Shown here: positions 46,745 to 58,840 of the stretch, in pieces | How positions within the stretch are numbered: the first letter of the stretch is position 1 | Layout: every line of letters starts with the position of its first letter | Notes under the pieces: generated by a model | What the model saw: only the letters and a program-made list of their open reading frames with translations | Database searches by the model: none | Told to the model about the DNA's origin: nothing | Program-made: the position numbers and the translations under genes | From: Calonectria ilicicola | Taxonomy: Eukaryota; Ascomycota; Sordariomycetes; Hypocreales; Nectriaceae | DNA length: 64,000 nt | Assembly: GCA_020809705.1 (NCBI GenBank) | Contig: CP085825.1 | Coordinates: forward strand, 1,984,001 to 2,048,000 | Direction of reading: 5' to 3'

Positions 46745-48807
46745 TTATTCCACCTTGACTCGTTTTGAATCCGATTCTGATTCTGCCGCTTCATTGTGGG
46801 AAGTGGCCCCGTACTCAGGAGTTTTTCGTTTTATTGCTGCTGAATTCCCCATGTTGACTGACAAAGAGTTCGGGTTTGAACCAGCATTCATATCCTCTCT
46901 CAGAAAACTCGGCCCCGATCCAACAACCGGCGTCGCGAAATTGAGAGGGCTCGGCAGAGTGTTGCTGTTATCTCCTCTAAAGTTCCACTCTGGGTAGAAG
47001 CTGCTGGGGCTGGGGAGGAACTCATTGTTCAAGAAACGGGACGGCAGAGCGGACACTGGCGTGCTTTCTCCGTTCACAGTCTGCTGTGGTGGTGGGCGAG
47101 CAAATGGATTTGGAGGTCCCGTCGCCCCCGCAGAGAGTAGCGCCGATGCGGATGGAGAAGGAGGTGGCAAAACTAATGATGATTGGGAGTTGTGGCGCTG
47201 AGGTGGTTGCGTCGTTGGTTCTGCCTGATTTTTAGGCGAGTTGGACTCACCAGTCTCACTGCCTGTACCATCTGAAGCACCAGCTGGAATCTGCACCGTT
47301 AAGCGTGGCCCCCGTGGCCGAGCTCCCCCGCTCGCCCCGCCAACCTTGAGACTATTCGACCGCGATGGCGGTGTGAATGTTGTCTCAGGTATCGACGACA
47401 ATGACCCAGTCCTCTTGTCGTTGCTCGTTTGAGTGTTGGACCGTGGCGGAGGTTGTGGCAGAGGGGGCGATGAGGTGTTGCTGCCTGCACGATTTAATGC
47501 GGCCACATCTACTGAGTGGGCACGGCTTCCCCCCGCTTCTCCTCCTTTTGCAGGTTCCGAGGAAAACGAGGCGAGGTGCTGCGAGAGTATTGACCGGTTT
47601 TCTTCAATGGGGGTGAAGATGCTGTGCGACTTTCTTTGTGGAATCTTCTTGATGGCCGCATCCGTATTAAGCAAAGGTGGCTGCGGCCGTTCTAGAGGCT
47701 CCCCCTTGGGTTCTACAGGTGGCGGGGGCGGAGGGTCTTGCAGACGCCGCTCAGGATGCTGTGGAGGCTGCGGAGGTGGAGGCGAGATTTGATGTATCGG
47801 GTTTGGAGGCAATTGCTGGTGACCAGGCTGAGGAGACGGTTCAGGACGAGGAGGGGGTTGAATTCCTTGTGAGGGAGGCTGCGATGAGAAGGCAGGAGGT
47901 CCAGGAGTTCGTCGATCTTCAATATAAGGTGGCGGTTGGTGCTGAGGAGGAGGCGGAGGACCCTGACCGGGCGGCTGCGTGTATCCGTACTGCGTTTGTG
48001 GGGGCATCATGGGAGGAGGATTGTAGATCGGAGGCGTGGGCATGTAGCTAATTCCTGGATGCGGAGGCCCGGCGGGCGGACCTGGAGGCGGTGGTTGAGG
48101 GACCATGCCGGGACCCATTCGGCGCATGTCGTTGCGGGAGCCTGGTCGCGATCCGACGGGCGGTTGCGGGGTGTGAGCGCGCTGGACAGGGTGACCTGGG
48201 TGTGGTTGGAAATGACCGCCGTTGGTGCCAATGGGTGGTGATGCCGAAGGCGTGTGGTGTCTGATCTGGGGGAAGGGCGGCTGATGCTGGCCGTGAAACT
48301 GAGGAGGCATCATTTGGTTCTCCATGGGGTCAGGGCCATGGGGAGGAGTGCCGTCGGCCTCCTCGTCCTCGTCATCGTCATTGCCGCCGTTAAAGTCAGA
48401 GGGGCCTTTGTGTTCGTTGGGACCGCCGTGCTGGTGACTGGTTAGCATTCGACGTGTACTTGATCTGACGGCGCAAAGGAAATTGGCAGGGTTAGCTCGG
48501 CGCGCACGACTCACGTATTGGTATCGGGCGATGAGCTCTCTCATGTCACCCGACGAGTATTCATAAAGCTTTTTGTTGTTTCCAAAGATGAAAACAGCCA
48601 CATCGACGGAGCAGAGGACGGAAAGTTCGTGTGCCTTTTTGAAAAGACCACCCTTTCGTTTCAGAAATGTGCTGCAGGTGCGCCAGGTTAGCTAGCTCTC
48701 GAGTCGCGAGGGAGCATCTCCAACGCGTGGAGGGGAGGGGAGGAGACCTACACAGAGCGGTTTCTGTCATCTTTGATGGCCTTGATCTCAATCTTTCTGC
48801 GCCCCAT
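46745..48807 (-). CDS. rlm1: SRF-type MADS-box transcription factor Rlm1
   Basis: A 632-residue nuclear regulator. Exons on the minus strand are 48807-48752, 48671-48515 and 48430-46745, with introns of 80 and 84 bp. The N-terminus '[29 protein letters not shown]' pattern (read across the first splice) and 'KKAHELSVLCSVDVAVFIFG' form the MADS box of the MEF2/Rlm1 group. The second intron has no in-frame stop, so a read-through would add 28 residues; splicing restores 'RYQYHGGPNEHKGP'. The remainder is Pro/Gln/Ser-rich and low-complexity, with acidic residues after the MADS region. In fungi Rlm1 is the target of the cell-wall integrity MAP kinase (Mpk1/Slt2) and of pathogenicity MAPK output (Magnaporthe Mig1). 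The C-terminus ends 'SDSKRVKVE', a possible nuclear signal. Gene call strong. Confidence 0.93.
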
Positions 48808-50180
48808 GGTGACCGGCTGTGTGTCTTTTTTCGAGGGTGAGTGCTGGTCCTAGTCGCGCTTCCACGCGGGGCGATGGGGGGGAAGAGTGGTGGCGCTGGA
48901 TGCAGGCAGTGACGCGGATGGCTGTCGGTAGTGTCGGGAGCTTTCTTCAAGAAGGCTGCGCGCAAGTATGCGACAAAGTGAGACGAATGTGTAGAAGCAA
49001 AAGGGCGTCGCGCCAGACGAGTTGACTCGACAGCCGTTTCTTTGGAGGATCCAGGTTTGGCAACGTAAGCGAGAGGCGACAAAGGAAAAGGTGCAGATTG
49101 GTGCGATGCGCGGGTATCGAAGGCGCCGGCCGGGGTTTGGAGAAATGGCAAAAATGAAACAGAGGATCGGCCAGTAAAGGACGGAGGTGAAGAGAGAAAA
49201 AAAGAAACGAGGCCGCGGCGGAGGGAATCGTGATGGCCGAATGACGGAGGAGGCGCGGCGTCGGCGGCGTCGTCTTCAAGAGGTCCGGGGGAATGGGTTT
49301 TGAAGGTGGAGGAGAAAAAGGATGAAAGAGCGAGACCAAGACAAGGCGGCGGAACGTGTATGAGGAAAAAGAGTGGAGGAGGCTTCCGGAAGAGAACCTG
49401 GGAGGACCCTGGAACAAGTGAACCAGGACTGAGCCGGAAATTGGGACCCAACCGGCGTTGCAAGGGCGGTAGCGCTGCGGGTGCGGGAGGCTGTGGGAGT
49501 ACTTGGGCAGTAGCGCGGCTGGGGTACCTTTTGTCTGGCGGGTAGGGTCAAGCTGGGTACACAGTACTTGGACTCGACCTCGCAGGCCGAGTGGGTGAAT
49601 GGCAGACGACCGACTCGGGATGAAAGCAGACTTGGGACTGATGAATGGATGGATGCCTCTACCGGCCGTCTATCTAGGCGATGGCTGGAAGGGAACAAGG
49701 AGGGGATGGATTGACAGATTTGATATGACCCACGAGCGACACAGGGCAAGATAGTCGTGTGATATCACTGATATGCTGCTGATGCCAGTTTGGATGCTCC
49801 CTGGTGAATCGACAACGGGGAGCCGGAGTGGGAGAGGGGAGAGCGCTCTCAGCAACAGGCAAAAATCTCCTCCCTGTGCGACTCTCAAGAGAGATGAGAA
49901 GGGGGGGAAGAGGAAATTGGCAGGGTAAAAAAAAAAAAAGTAGTCAAGGTTGGCGCAGTCAAAAGTCTCTGCTTCCCCGAATCGCGACGGCAACAGCAGA
50001 TAACGTCTTGCTTGTGAGCAAAAACCCCAAGCCAAGCATGGACAAACGATAGGCGCACACACGCACACACGCACGGGAGGCGCGCAAAGGACGCTGTGGG
50101 TGGTCGGTTGGCAGCCCACACTAGCCCTTGGAGAGGTGGATGCAGTGCGTTGCGGCGTGCAGCGCGGGATGGATGTGCTG

Positions 50181-50212
50181 TGATGCGATGCGATGCGATG
50201 CGATGCGATGCG
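50181..50212. repeat. GATGC pentanucleotide repeat
   Basis: About six tandem GATGC/GATGCG units in the upstream region of rlm1. Confidence 0.85.
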
Positions 50213-51918
50213 CCCGCGCCGATGGGTTTGGATGCGATGCGAATGGGGCTGAATCTGGCGTAAATGGTTTGGGGATGGCTTCTAATAATAGACGGATCGT
50301 GTTCACTTTGGTTTGGGTTTTTGGGGTGGGTGGAGGGGGGCCGAAGCAAAAGAAGGCGGCGTGGAAGGGTTGGAGGTGGACGAGGGAAAATCCAGAGGCA
50401 CGCGTTGTTAGGTAAGCCACGGCCACAAATCTGCAGGCTGCCAGTTGGCCCCAACGGCGCCCCCCGAAGGCTCACTAGGGGCCGCCCAGCGCAAAGAATT
50501 TTACTGTCTTCAGTGGACCACCGCCCCGGAGCCTGCAGTCATTTGCTGCCAGCGCCCCCTAAGCACTCCAGGGAACTTCAGGGTCCCTTGTCCCTTGCCC
50601 CTAGCTCCCAGCACAGTGGGCCCATGCACCGCTGTTGTCAGTGGCCCAGATCCACTGCAGAGCAGAGCACAGCCCGGTCGTCAGATCACTTTTGACGGCA
50701 TGATCCCCTTGCTGCGCTGCCGTTGGCTGTTGCGCGCGCGCATCATCCCGCGACGGGGCTAAGACTCAGTGAGAAAAAAAAAAGGGAATAAAGAATTTCA
50801 GTTGTTTGGTGTCGTTCACCCCCCAGCCTCGCCTCTTTTACACGTTCGCCGTCCCCACCGTGTTTCCTCTGGCAATGTCCCGCTGTCCATGGCAGAACAC
50901 ACACGCAGAGAACAGCATGTGTTCCCAAACAGGGGTCGCCCCTGAAGTAGGTTGCTTCAGTTACTGCGTGTGCCTGGCCTCGTCGATCATGCACCAGCGA
51001 GACTCTGCCTCTGTTGTTTCATTCTCGTCGCCAACAGATGTACAATCAAGCCCGCGCACACCGCCGCCCATCAAGCCTGCCAATAACGGGCTCCGCCATG
51101 GTCACCCCATCCCCCTTTATCTCGTGAGGCTCTATATTACACTTATTGCATTTCTTTTGGCCTTCTTCACATGGGCGTGCCCTTTTTTGGCCCGTTGGCT
51201 TGGTGCCCAGGCCTGCATCTCCCGCAAAAGATCCCGAAAGCCTTGACCATGGGCGGGCTCGAGTGTCTTCCCTTTGGCCAACTAAGCTCTGTTCCCCTGT
51301 CTCGCCCTGCCCCGTCTGTGACAGGCCGAATTTATCTTCGACTCTTGACGTGCCAATAAACTTGCCCAGTATACCACGCGCCGCTTGCGCTTAATTAGGT
51401 CATAATGCAGCGTTGTCGTGTCGTCCGCCTGTTGATCTGGACCCCACCGGCAACCACAACCGCAACCACCACGGCCTGCGCCAACTGTCTTTACCTTTGC
51501 GCATACAGTACAGCACACCACGGCCAGATCAAGTGCCGCGAGTTTGTGTTTCAGACCCTTGTTCGACTCTGCTGAGCCTCACTGCCACACCGCGCATGTC
51601 TCGCTCACCGTCTCCCCTGCCTGCCAGCTCTCGCATGGGGAAACGGTTTGTTCGTTTGCATGCCCGAGCTCCCCTCCCCCTCCCCCTCCCTGGCTTGCCT
51701 CATTGATCGACGGGGTCGCGTAAATGCGGCCGTGGCTGGACTACGGATATACACTATACCACGCTTGTCTTTTCGCGCATGCGAGCACTCATCCCGCATT
51801 TTAAGAGGTCTCGTATTTCGCTGCCCTAAGAATCGAACCATGGCTTGAGGGAAAATGGCAGGTTTCTTTCCACGCGTGGCTGTGAAACGAGACTCTCTGC
51901 TCGCCCACGTTGTACATG

Positions 51919-51950
51919 TATGTATGTGTGTGTGTGTGTGTGTGTGTGTA
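51919..51950. repeat. TG dinucleotide microsatellite
   Basis: A (TG)n run flanked by TATG units. Confidence 0.85.
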
Positions 51951-53877
51951 TGTACTTGATTACACTTCTCAAACTGAGGCCCAAGATAATAATGCCAGCC
52001 TCGTCCCAATGCAACTCAAACCCCAACTCCAACTCCATCGCCGCGGCCTTGTTCCTGGCAATAACAAACCCTCCCCGCACCGTTCACAGCCTCCTCCTTC
52101 GCTAAGCAAGCAAAAAGAAGGACCGAGCCTCTGCCCGTAAGCGCCCGCCTTCACCTCGCCCTCTGGCAACCTGGACCGTCAGCCATGTTCCCATAGCGAT
52201 TGGCCCTCTCTCTCGCGGTCGTCACGTCCTGTTGGCCCGCCCATCCGTCCCGTTGCTAAAAATAATACCGCCCCCAACCCCAACCCCAAAATCCAACATC
52301 CCGGACCCGGTCCCATGCCCACATGTCATGCACCCGTCAAAGTCCGGTCCAATTAGTCTTCCTCCCACTCCTACCCTGACTCAAATCAGCGGGTCCCTGA
52401 GTCGTCGCCATCGTTTCGAAGCTGCAGGAAATGGGGCTAATTTGTTCACATTTGCCCTCATTGTGCCATGCTGCTGACCGACCTGCTGCACCAAGGTATC
52501 ATCGTGTATCGTCACTCACACACGGACCCCAGCTGAGCACAACCTACATCCATCATGACAGCAGGACAAATGCGAATGTGCTTGCTGCCTTTCATAAAAA
52601 ATACATTTCCCCCAGACTAGGTATACCTATCGATGATCAAAAGAATTAAAACAATAACATCAATGGCTTGCTTGCACTTTACTTCACTTATTTCCCCGTT
52701 TCATCTATAGGCAGGTTTCCTTAATTCTATTCACTGCATCCTTGGCTCTCAGTCCGTGGCCCCAATTTACTGCACCTCCAACCGGCTGTTGTCGTTCTTT
52801 ACAGCTGGCAGCTGTGCACCGCCCCGGCACGCGTGATTCCGTCCTCCTGCTCCGCAGGTCCGCCATTTTCGGGTGGGTGGTGTGAAGAGGGAAGAATCCG
52901 GCTGGCCCAGCCAGTGAACTGTTTAGACATAAGCCTGGGAATGCGACACAGCTGAGTCGGATATGACCTTAATTCTTAGAAATTTGAATGAGGTTAAATT
53001 ATCACCATCATCACCAAGCGTCAGACCGCCATCATCATAAAAATAATTCACAATCTAAACGCCATGGCACCTACTGTTCCTGATTTGAAACCTCTACTCA
53101 TCTTGCCTCCTCGAGCACGGTCCTGCCATTTGAGCCTGTCACCCACCCACTCGCTGGATATTGGCGATTGCCTAGCAGGGAAGTTGCCGGGGGCGGGAAC
53201 GTGGCACCGTTGATCTTCAAGTCCCGCACTCATAGCACACCCTAATGAGACGATTGCGCACCGGCAAGAGCCCACGAGGGGACCACACAGATTCTAGTGG
53301 TAAGACTACCCATTGGACAATGGGCATTACCCGGGGCAGGCATCACTAATAAATACTAAATTGCGTCATGAAATCTGTTTTGTAATTCCACAGGGTATTA
53401 TTGCCAAAATTGGCTGAATGAGCAACTTCTCCTCCAATTGAAGACGTGCCTTGTTTTTTTTCGTCCGCCCGTAACCATGTGACCCAAAACTCCGTAACCC
53501 CCTGCAGTGTTCCTATCCCATATATGAAGATTATTTTGCTTTGTTTTAGCACCCAAACCAAACCCATACTTCTCTTTTGCTCTTCAGCCTTCATGCTGGA
53601 TTGTCCCATCAGGACCCCATTCGATCCCGCCTGCTCAGCTTGGCGATCCGGCATTTGCGGCAGGGGCGCTGTAATTACCAAAGCCTCCATGTTCCGCAGC
53701 CCCGTTATCGGCCTTCATAGTCCCGTTAAGCAGAGGACATAACCTTGTGCCAGAAAGTTAGCATGTTATCCTAAACAACTGCTTGAACAAAAGTAAAATG
53801 AAATAAAATAGTAATGTGAATGTGTATGCAGGAGTGCGAGTGGGTGTGAGGGTGAAGAGTGAAGGTGTGCGAGGTCG

Positions 53878-54240
53878 TTAGCGACGTAGATATCCATAGG
53901 GAAACTTGGGTCTGGCTAATGCCTTGAGTCGCTCTCGCTCGAGTCGAGCTTGCTCTTTTTGTTCTTCCATTTCTCTCTTCTTCTGCTCTCGCTCGAGTCG
54001 CTGGAGTTCTTTGAGTCTTTGTTGGGCGGCACGTCTCTCTGCTTGCTCTTGGCGCTCGGCGGCCTTGCGCTCTGCTTCCTCTTGTTTCTTGGCAGCCTTG
54101 CTTGTCGCAGCTCTTTCTCGAGCAGATGCCTTTTCTTGTCTGGCCCTCTCTTCTGCTCGCTTTCGATCGCTCTTTTCGAGGTATGGAAGGAGACCCTTTT
54201 GCCTCTTTCCACCATTGGCTCGCTCTCCCACTTGAGAAGC
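53878..54240 (-). other. Open Glu/Arg/Lys-rich frame downstream of TAF1, possible C-terminal exon
   Basis: One minus-strand frame reads as a charged coiled coil (Ala, Glu, Arg, Lys, Gln-rich) ending 'PKFPYGYLRR' at a stop at 53878-53880. A GTATGA donor lies at the end of the TAF1 zinc-knuckle exon. The only acceptors that give this frame imply introns of 31 or 52 bp, both weak. The other two frames are also open here, so composition alone could explain it. It could extend TAF1 by about 110 residues or be non-coding. Confidence 0.3.
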
Positions 54241-54250
54241 GCTCCACCAA

Positions 54251-57200
54251 TCAAACGACAATCTGGGGGGTGGTGAACATGGGGGGCTCATACTTCTTGT
54301 TTGTCTTGATGTGTCCCACTTGCCCACAATTGGCACACTTGCGGGTAGTTCCGGTGGGGATCTTTTCTGCGCCAACACTTGGCGATCCGCTGTCTCCGGT
54401 ACTGGCTTTCTGGTGCAGCTCTTTCTGCTGCTCTCGGGCTTGTCGTCGGGCCTTGTTCTTCTCCAGTCTTTCGAGTTCCTTCTTAATTCTATCACAAGTC
54501 AGTCTTCCTTCCTGGATCGCCATGACTCCTGGCCACATACCTAATGCCCGCAAGACGGTCGTGGTCGGCATTACCCGTAGGTCGGGAACTGTAGATGCTG
54601 TTGCAAGATATACGTAAGCCGGTATTCTTAACTCTAATCCAATCATGTCTCTTTCAGAACCAGGGGCTCCGACGCCATAAGAACATGCTGGTCCCTTTGG
54701 TGTTCGTTCCTGTGGTGACTGCTGCATGTTTTGATTGATGTTATGTGGGTCAACGTACTCTCTCATCTCTAGATCCGCCTCTGTTCGTCGCTTCATGTAC
54801 TGTGAGATAACAACTGGATCGTGAACAATCTCGATTCGGCTCTGGGTTGTTCCGTCTGCCATCCGGACTTCTCGAGTGATGCGAATCGCACGTTTGGGGT
54901 GCCGGCTGGACGAAGTCAAACCACTAATTTGGCTGGTCCCGTCATCGAAGTGGGCGGGTGTTGCCGCCGATTGAACATTGAATCGGTCGTCTTCGTCTTC
55001 CGTCACCGCAACGTCTTTATCGTCGTGTTCCTGAGGGTCGGAGAGTGTCGACTTTTGCTTCTCCCAAATCTCTCGAATGCCCTCTTCGTACATGGCCTGC
55101 TGTTTCTTGACATTGTAAGCGTGACCACCGTTGGCCCTCTTTTCCCGTTCCATGGCATCGGCAGAGGTGGCGAGGGGGCCTTGCACGGCTTCAATGTATC
55201 CACCCTTCATCGAAGTTCGAATGAAACTGAAACCGAGACCATGACCAGTTGGATCACCTTCACCGTGGAGTTGAAGCATGGCCTTTTGGGCGCAAGCGTC
55301 AATAAAGGCCTTGGTAGTCTTCCAGGGGGCCATCTTGTCAGCCAGAGTCTCCTCCTGTTTCTCGGCTTGCTTCTTCGCCCCCTTGGCAACTCTGCTCCCG
55401 TCATCGTCGACATCCTCTTCCTCGACTTCTGCATCCTGAACTGCTACATCTTCATCAATGTTTGCGTTTCGCGGGTCGTATCCGGCGTCCTCAAGTTCCT
55501 TAATACCAAGTTGCATAGCGTCAAGTAGGGAGACTTCCTCAGGTTTGATCATAGCTCGTATCGTACTCTCGTCAGGGAGAATTTCGTTGGGCTTAAGACG
55601 CCACATTCCCTTCTCACCACTCTCCCTGTCGTACTGAAGGAATTCCTTCAGCTTCTGTCGGTTTTGAGTATCAGTAGAGTCGGCGATATGCTTGGTTATA
55701 TCTGACAATTGACAGTTGTCTGTCGCGCTGTGTCGAATCATGCGAAAAGCGAGCATCTTCATTCTGTTCTTTGAAGCATTCGTAACCTTTCGGCTGTGGG
55801 GTCCGGGAACCTCGACCGAAGGAAATTGTTGTCCTACCACATGCATATGGTCGATTTTGTGAAGAAACCATTTTGAGCCGTTTTCACCCGTGGTGCTTCG
55901 AACAACCAAGAAATCGGTGGTTCGGGGGGTGTGCTTGAAAACAGGTGCGCGATACATTTCGTTGTGTAAGGTGGGTACGGTTTCGCCAGCATCTACCGTA
56001 CCAAAGAGAGAGAAAGGTGATCGATCCTCGGGAAGTAGGAATCGATATTCGCCCAAATCTTGCTTGGGAAGCTGTTCATCATCGTTGTTATCCTTCCTTC
56101 GATAGTAGTTGATCAAGCGGTTGCCCATTCCGAAATTGCTCAATACGCGTGGTCGCTGTTCACAATACTCGAACAAAACTGCAGTAGCATTGTCGCTGAT
56201 ACTGAGATCTTTGGATTTTAAGAAAACCTCGTGCGCCTTGCCCTTCATCATCTTCCGCTTGTGATGGCCAGGCTTGTCAAACTTGATGATATGGCCAGCA
56301 AACTTCTTGTATCTGAAACGAGGACGATGGTACTCATCCGTTGTACCGCCAAGCTTGACTTTATAGTATGGCCATGATAATTTGATGGCGGGCATACTGT
56401 GCTCCACTGAGATATTTCCAAGAGTTGCACGAACCTTGCTCTGGTGGTTTTCCTTGAGAGCCTCGTACGCTTCATCATTGGAAATGTTGAATCGCTGAGA
56501 AACATCACGACCCAGATTGCCGTTTGCCATGCGCTTCAACTTTGTTTCCTGGCGCGGTCTCTTGACAGCACGCTGTGAATCTTGGGTCTCTATTAGCAGA
56601 TGTGGGTCGCTCATCTCCAAATGGACGCGTTTGGCGCCCCAGCGAGTCGCTTCTTCGAAGTTATCAAAGCTTGGAGCAGAATATCTGGGTATCTCAGGGA
56701 GACCGAGTCTGATGGTCTTGCGTTTCTTCGGGCGTGGTTGAGAATCGTCAAGGTCCATTAGGAATTCTGCGTCCCATTCGTCGTCTTGTTCCTCAACCAC
56801 CCGTTTCTTTGACTGAAGCAGCGCTTGCTCGGCAGCTTGGCGGGATTTGAAATCCGCCTCGACGGTGGTGATGTGAGCACCCCAGTCCTCACATGCCAGT
56901 TCGATGTCACGGAGGGTGAAGCCTGCGATTGTTTCCGAGTCAGAGTCCTGGTCGACGTCAAACTGGACTACATCTGCCGCCTGGTCGGATTGGCTTTGGT
57001 CGCACTGCACAAGTCCCTTTGCCTCCACTTCCTGTAGCTTTTTTAGGGTCGATGTAGCGCCGCCGGGGATTCGGAAGAGTTTTTCTTGGTCGGGGGCGAG
57101 GTCGAGTGTGAGCTTGCTTGTGACAAGATGCTTGGGCTTCTTTAGTGGCTTTTTCTCCTTCCAAGTAGCCTTTTTCGCAGGCAGGAGTTCGCTCCACGTC

Positions 57201-57745
57201 AAAATGTGGCCCTTTTTGTAGGCAGGCCATGTGGCCTTGAGGAGATCTTCGACTGTTTCGGCAGGGGCGGGAATATCGGGGTCTTGGTTGGCGCCGTCCA
57301 AGTGAGGTTCGGGATCAAAGTTGATGCCAGGGAAGCTCAGGCTAGCATCCATTGGCTGGGTGTCTTCTCCAGCATCGGCATCGCGTACGTGAGGTGCGGG
57401 AGAGGAAGGGCCGAGAATAGGATCGATGGGCGAGGACGCGCCCTCGCCAAACAGGTCGTCTGCATCGTTGCTGGTTCCTCCATCGTCAGTTAGTCCTGGT
57501 ATCTCCATGGAGGCACCCGCGCTGGGCTCCTCCTCGTCGGGCAAGTCATCGTCGCTGATGTCTTCGAAGTCTTCGGCATCGTCGGCCTTTCCGGACTGGT
57601 CAAAGGGGGTGTCGTCGAGCTTTAGGCCACCGCTTGCGCCATCTTGGCTCTGCTCAAGCAGGCGTGCGATTTCGCGATCGTCGGCAGCGTTCTGGGCTTT
57701 CCAAGCGTCCTCGTCGAAGGAGGCGAATTCGTCTTTGTCACCCAT
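54251..57745 (-). CDS. taf1: TFIID subunit TAF1
   Basis: The largest TFIID subunit, about 1093 residues by this model. Exons on the minus strand are 57745-54759, 54597-54541 and 54488-54251. The two introns (161 and 52 bp) contain no in-frame stop in the long frame, so an unspliced reading stays open; splicing gives the typical 'DIYSSRPTGNADHDR' linker before 'IKKELERLEKNKARRQ'. The acidic N-terminus begins 'MGDKDEFASFDEDAW' and the GC context is good. The large TAF1 core (DUF3591/HAT region) runs about residues 380-840: 'RATLGNISVEHSMPAIKLSWPYY', 'YRFLLPEDRSPFSLFG', 'KMLAFRMIRH'-type blocks. A C-terminal zinc knuckle 'CANCGQVGHIKTNKK' follows, but the last Cys is not seen in this frame. No bromodomain, as usual in fungi. 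Confidence 0.92.
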   Translation of the reverse strand: MGDKDEFASFDEDAWKAQNAADDREIARLLEQSQDGASGGLKLDDTPFDQSGKADDAEDFEDISDDDLPDEEEPSAGASMEIPGLTDDGGTSNDADDLFGEGASSPIDPILGPSSPAPHVRDADAGEDTQPMDASLSFPGINFDPEPHLDGANQDPDIPAPAETVEDLLKATWPAYKKGHILTWSELLPAKKATWKEKKPLKKPKHLVTSKLTLDLAPDQEKLFRIPGGATSTLKKLQEVEAKGLVQCDQSQSDQAADVVQFDVDQDSDSETIAGFTLRDIELACEDWGAHITTVEADFKSRQAAEQALLQSKKRVVEEQDDEWDAEFLMDLDDSQPRPKKRKTIRLGLPEIPRYSAPSFDNFEEATRWGAKRVHLEMSDPHLLIETQDSQRAVKRPRQETKLKRMANGNLGRDVSQRFNISNDEAYEALKENHQSKVRATLGNISVEHSMPAIKLSWPYYKVKLGGTTDEYHRPRFRYKKFAGHIIKFDKPGHHKRKMMKGKAHEVFLKSKDLSISDNATAVLFEYCEQRPRVLSNFGMGNRLINYYRRKDNNDDEQLPKQDLGEYRFLLPEDRSPFSLFGTVDAGETVPTLHNEMYRAPVFKHTPRTTDFLVVRSTTGENGSKWFLHKIDHMHVVGQQFPSVEVPGPHSRKVTNASKNRMKMLAFRMIRHSATDNCQLSDITKHIADSTDTQNRQKLKEFLQYDRESGEKGMWRLKPNEILPDESTIRAMIKPEEVSLLDAMQLGIKELEDAGYDPRNANIDEDVAVQDAEVEEEDVDDDGSRVAKGAKKQAEKQEETLADKMAPWKTTKAFIDACAQKAMLQLHGEGDPTGHGLGFSFIRTSMKGGYIEAVQGPLATSADAMEREKRANGGHAYNVKKQQAMYEEGIREIWEKQKSTLSDPQEHDDKDVAVTEDEDDRFNVQSAATPAHFDDGTSQISGLTSSSRHPKRAIRITREVRMADGTTQSRIEIVHDPVVISQYMKRRTEADLEMREYVDPHNINQNMQQSPQERTPKGPACSYGVGAPGSERDMIGLELRIPAYVYLATASTVPDLRVMPTTTVLRALGMWPGVMAIQEGRLTCDRIKKELERLEKNKARRQAREQQKELHQKASTGDSGSPSVGAEKIPTGTTRKCANCGQVGHIKTNKKYEPPMFTTPQIVV

Positions 57746-58840
57746 GGTCGCAGCGCCGAATAAAGCCGCATATATTTCGAGCCTTATCTCATTCTTTTGC
57801 GTAGCAGATTGGCAGGAGGATTCTCGCGGGGAGAGGGGGGATGATTTCAAAGTGAAGTGATTCACGGTCGCGGTTCAAGCTGGCGAGCGGCGTTCCGCAG
57901 CTGAGTCAGCTAACGGCGGAGGGAAGCGGATGTGATGGTCCGTGCACACGTGCTCCCTGACTTGCTCAGATGAGAGAAGGCGAATGAACTCTATCCCATC
58001 TCGGCGCTGTCTTTTCTTTTTTTTAAAAAGAAAAAAAAAATCTGCATGATATTTGACTGGATGAAAAAAACCAAGGGTCATAGATGGCATGTGAAATTTG
58101 CTCGTCTTGGCAGAAAAGCTGGACTTCCTTTCCCAGCCAACTTTGATGTGCCACGTAGTTAACCACGTCACGGAAGCAGCTGGTGGTTTCTATCAATTCC
58201 GCTATCTTTCTCCTAAGGGGTTGCCTTCACTGCATATCGTGATTTTAAGACAATTCAATCTTGGCCTACAGTGCAAGCTGGATTTTTGCCTAGTGTAATA
58301 AAATATGCAAGGGGAATGATTAAATTCATGCCTAGGCTACATTTTCTCTAGCATGGCAACGACTTCAGTCAGACTAGATTTCTAGATCTTGCAGCCGAGT
58401 ACTTTTTTTTTGTTACGAAATTCGCATATGTGAAGAATTTTTTCGAATAGAATAAATGTTCCCCATTGGAGTAGACCCTGGTTAATAGGCAACACTTGAT
58501 CTATTGGGACCAAATGCATTGTCTTGTTTGTTCACTTACCCCGCCTCTTCAGGAATAATGGAGACCCAAAGCAACGTAAGATAGTATCGTATTCAGGGTG
58601 AATCTTTTGGCAAAGGGCACATTTAATATCCAGAACATGAAAAGGCGGCTGGATGTAACAATTTTCAGTGCATCGGGCCAATTAATTAGCGAGTTCCCTG
58701 TGCTTCGGCGTCTCTTTCACCGTCGCATTGTGTTTTATTTATCTTGTCGGGCAATTGAATAGCCGCCCGGCGTATGTACTTGGCTCTGATCCACCACACA
58801 GTGTGTCAAGAAGATCGAGAATAACATCAACGTAAGCATC
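57746..58840. promoter_or_regulatory. Divergent intergenic region (TAF1 / D-serine dehydratase pseudogene)
   Basis: About 1.1 kb with both promoters. The right part is AT-rich. No ORF of note. Confidence 0.5.

Larger units (their letters stand above)
48808..53877. promoter_or_regulatory. 5-kb gene-free region upstream of rlm1
   Basis: No credible gene on either strand. C/T-rich and A/G-rich tracts and simple repeats dominate. Both flanking genes are on the minus strand, so most of it is upstream of rlm1. A long 5' leader or non-coding RNA is possible but not shown. Confidence 0.55.

Noticed and set aside
51825..51842. GAATCGAACC, a reverse B-box-like motif
   Set aside because: The bases that should form the T stem and acceptor stem do not pair; isolated motif match only.
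53309..53324. Near-perfect palindrome CCCATTG-GA-CAATGGG, at first taken for a tRNA anticodon arm
   Set aside because: Flanking sequence has a TAGTGGTA-like D-arm echo but no T-arm B box or acceptor stem, so no tRNA can be folded from it.
57746..57865. 40-residue N-terminal extension of TAF1
   Set aside because: It would start at a GTG; the first ATG is at 57745 in a good context and matches the usual acidic TAF1 start.
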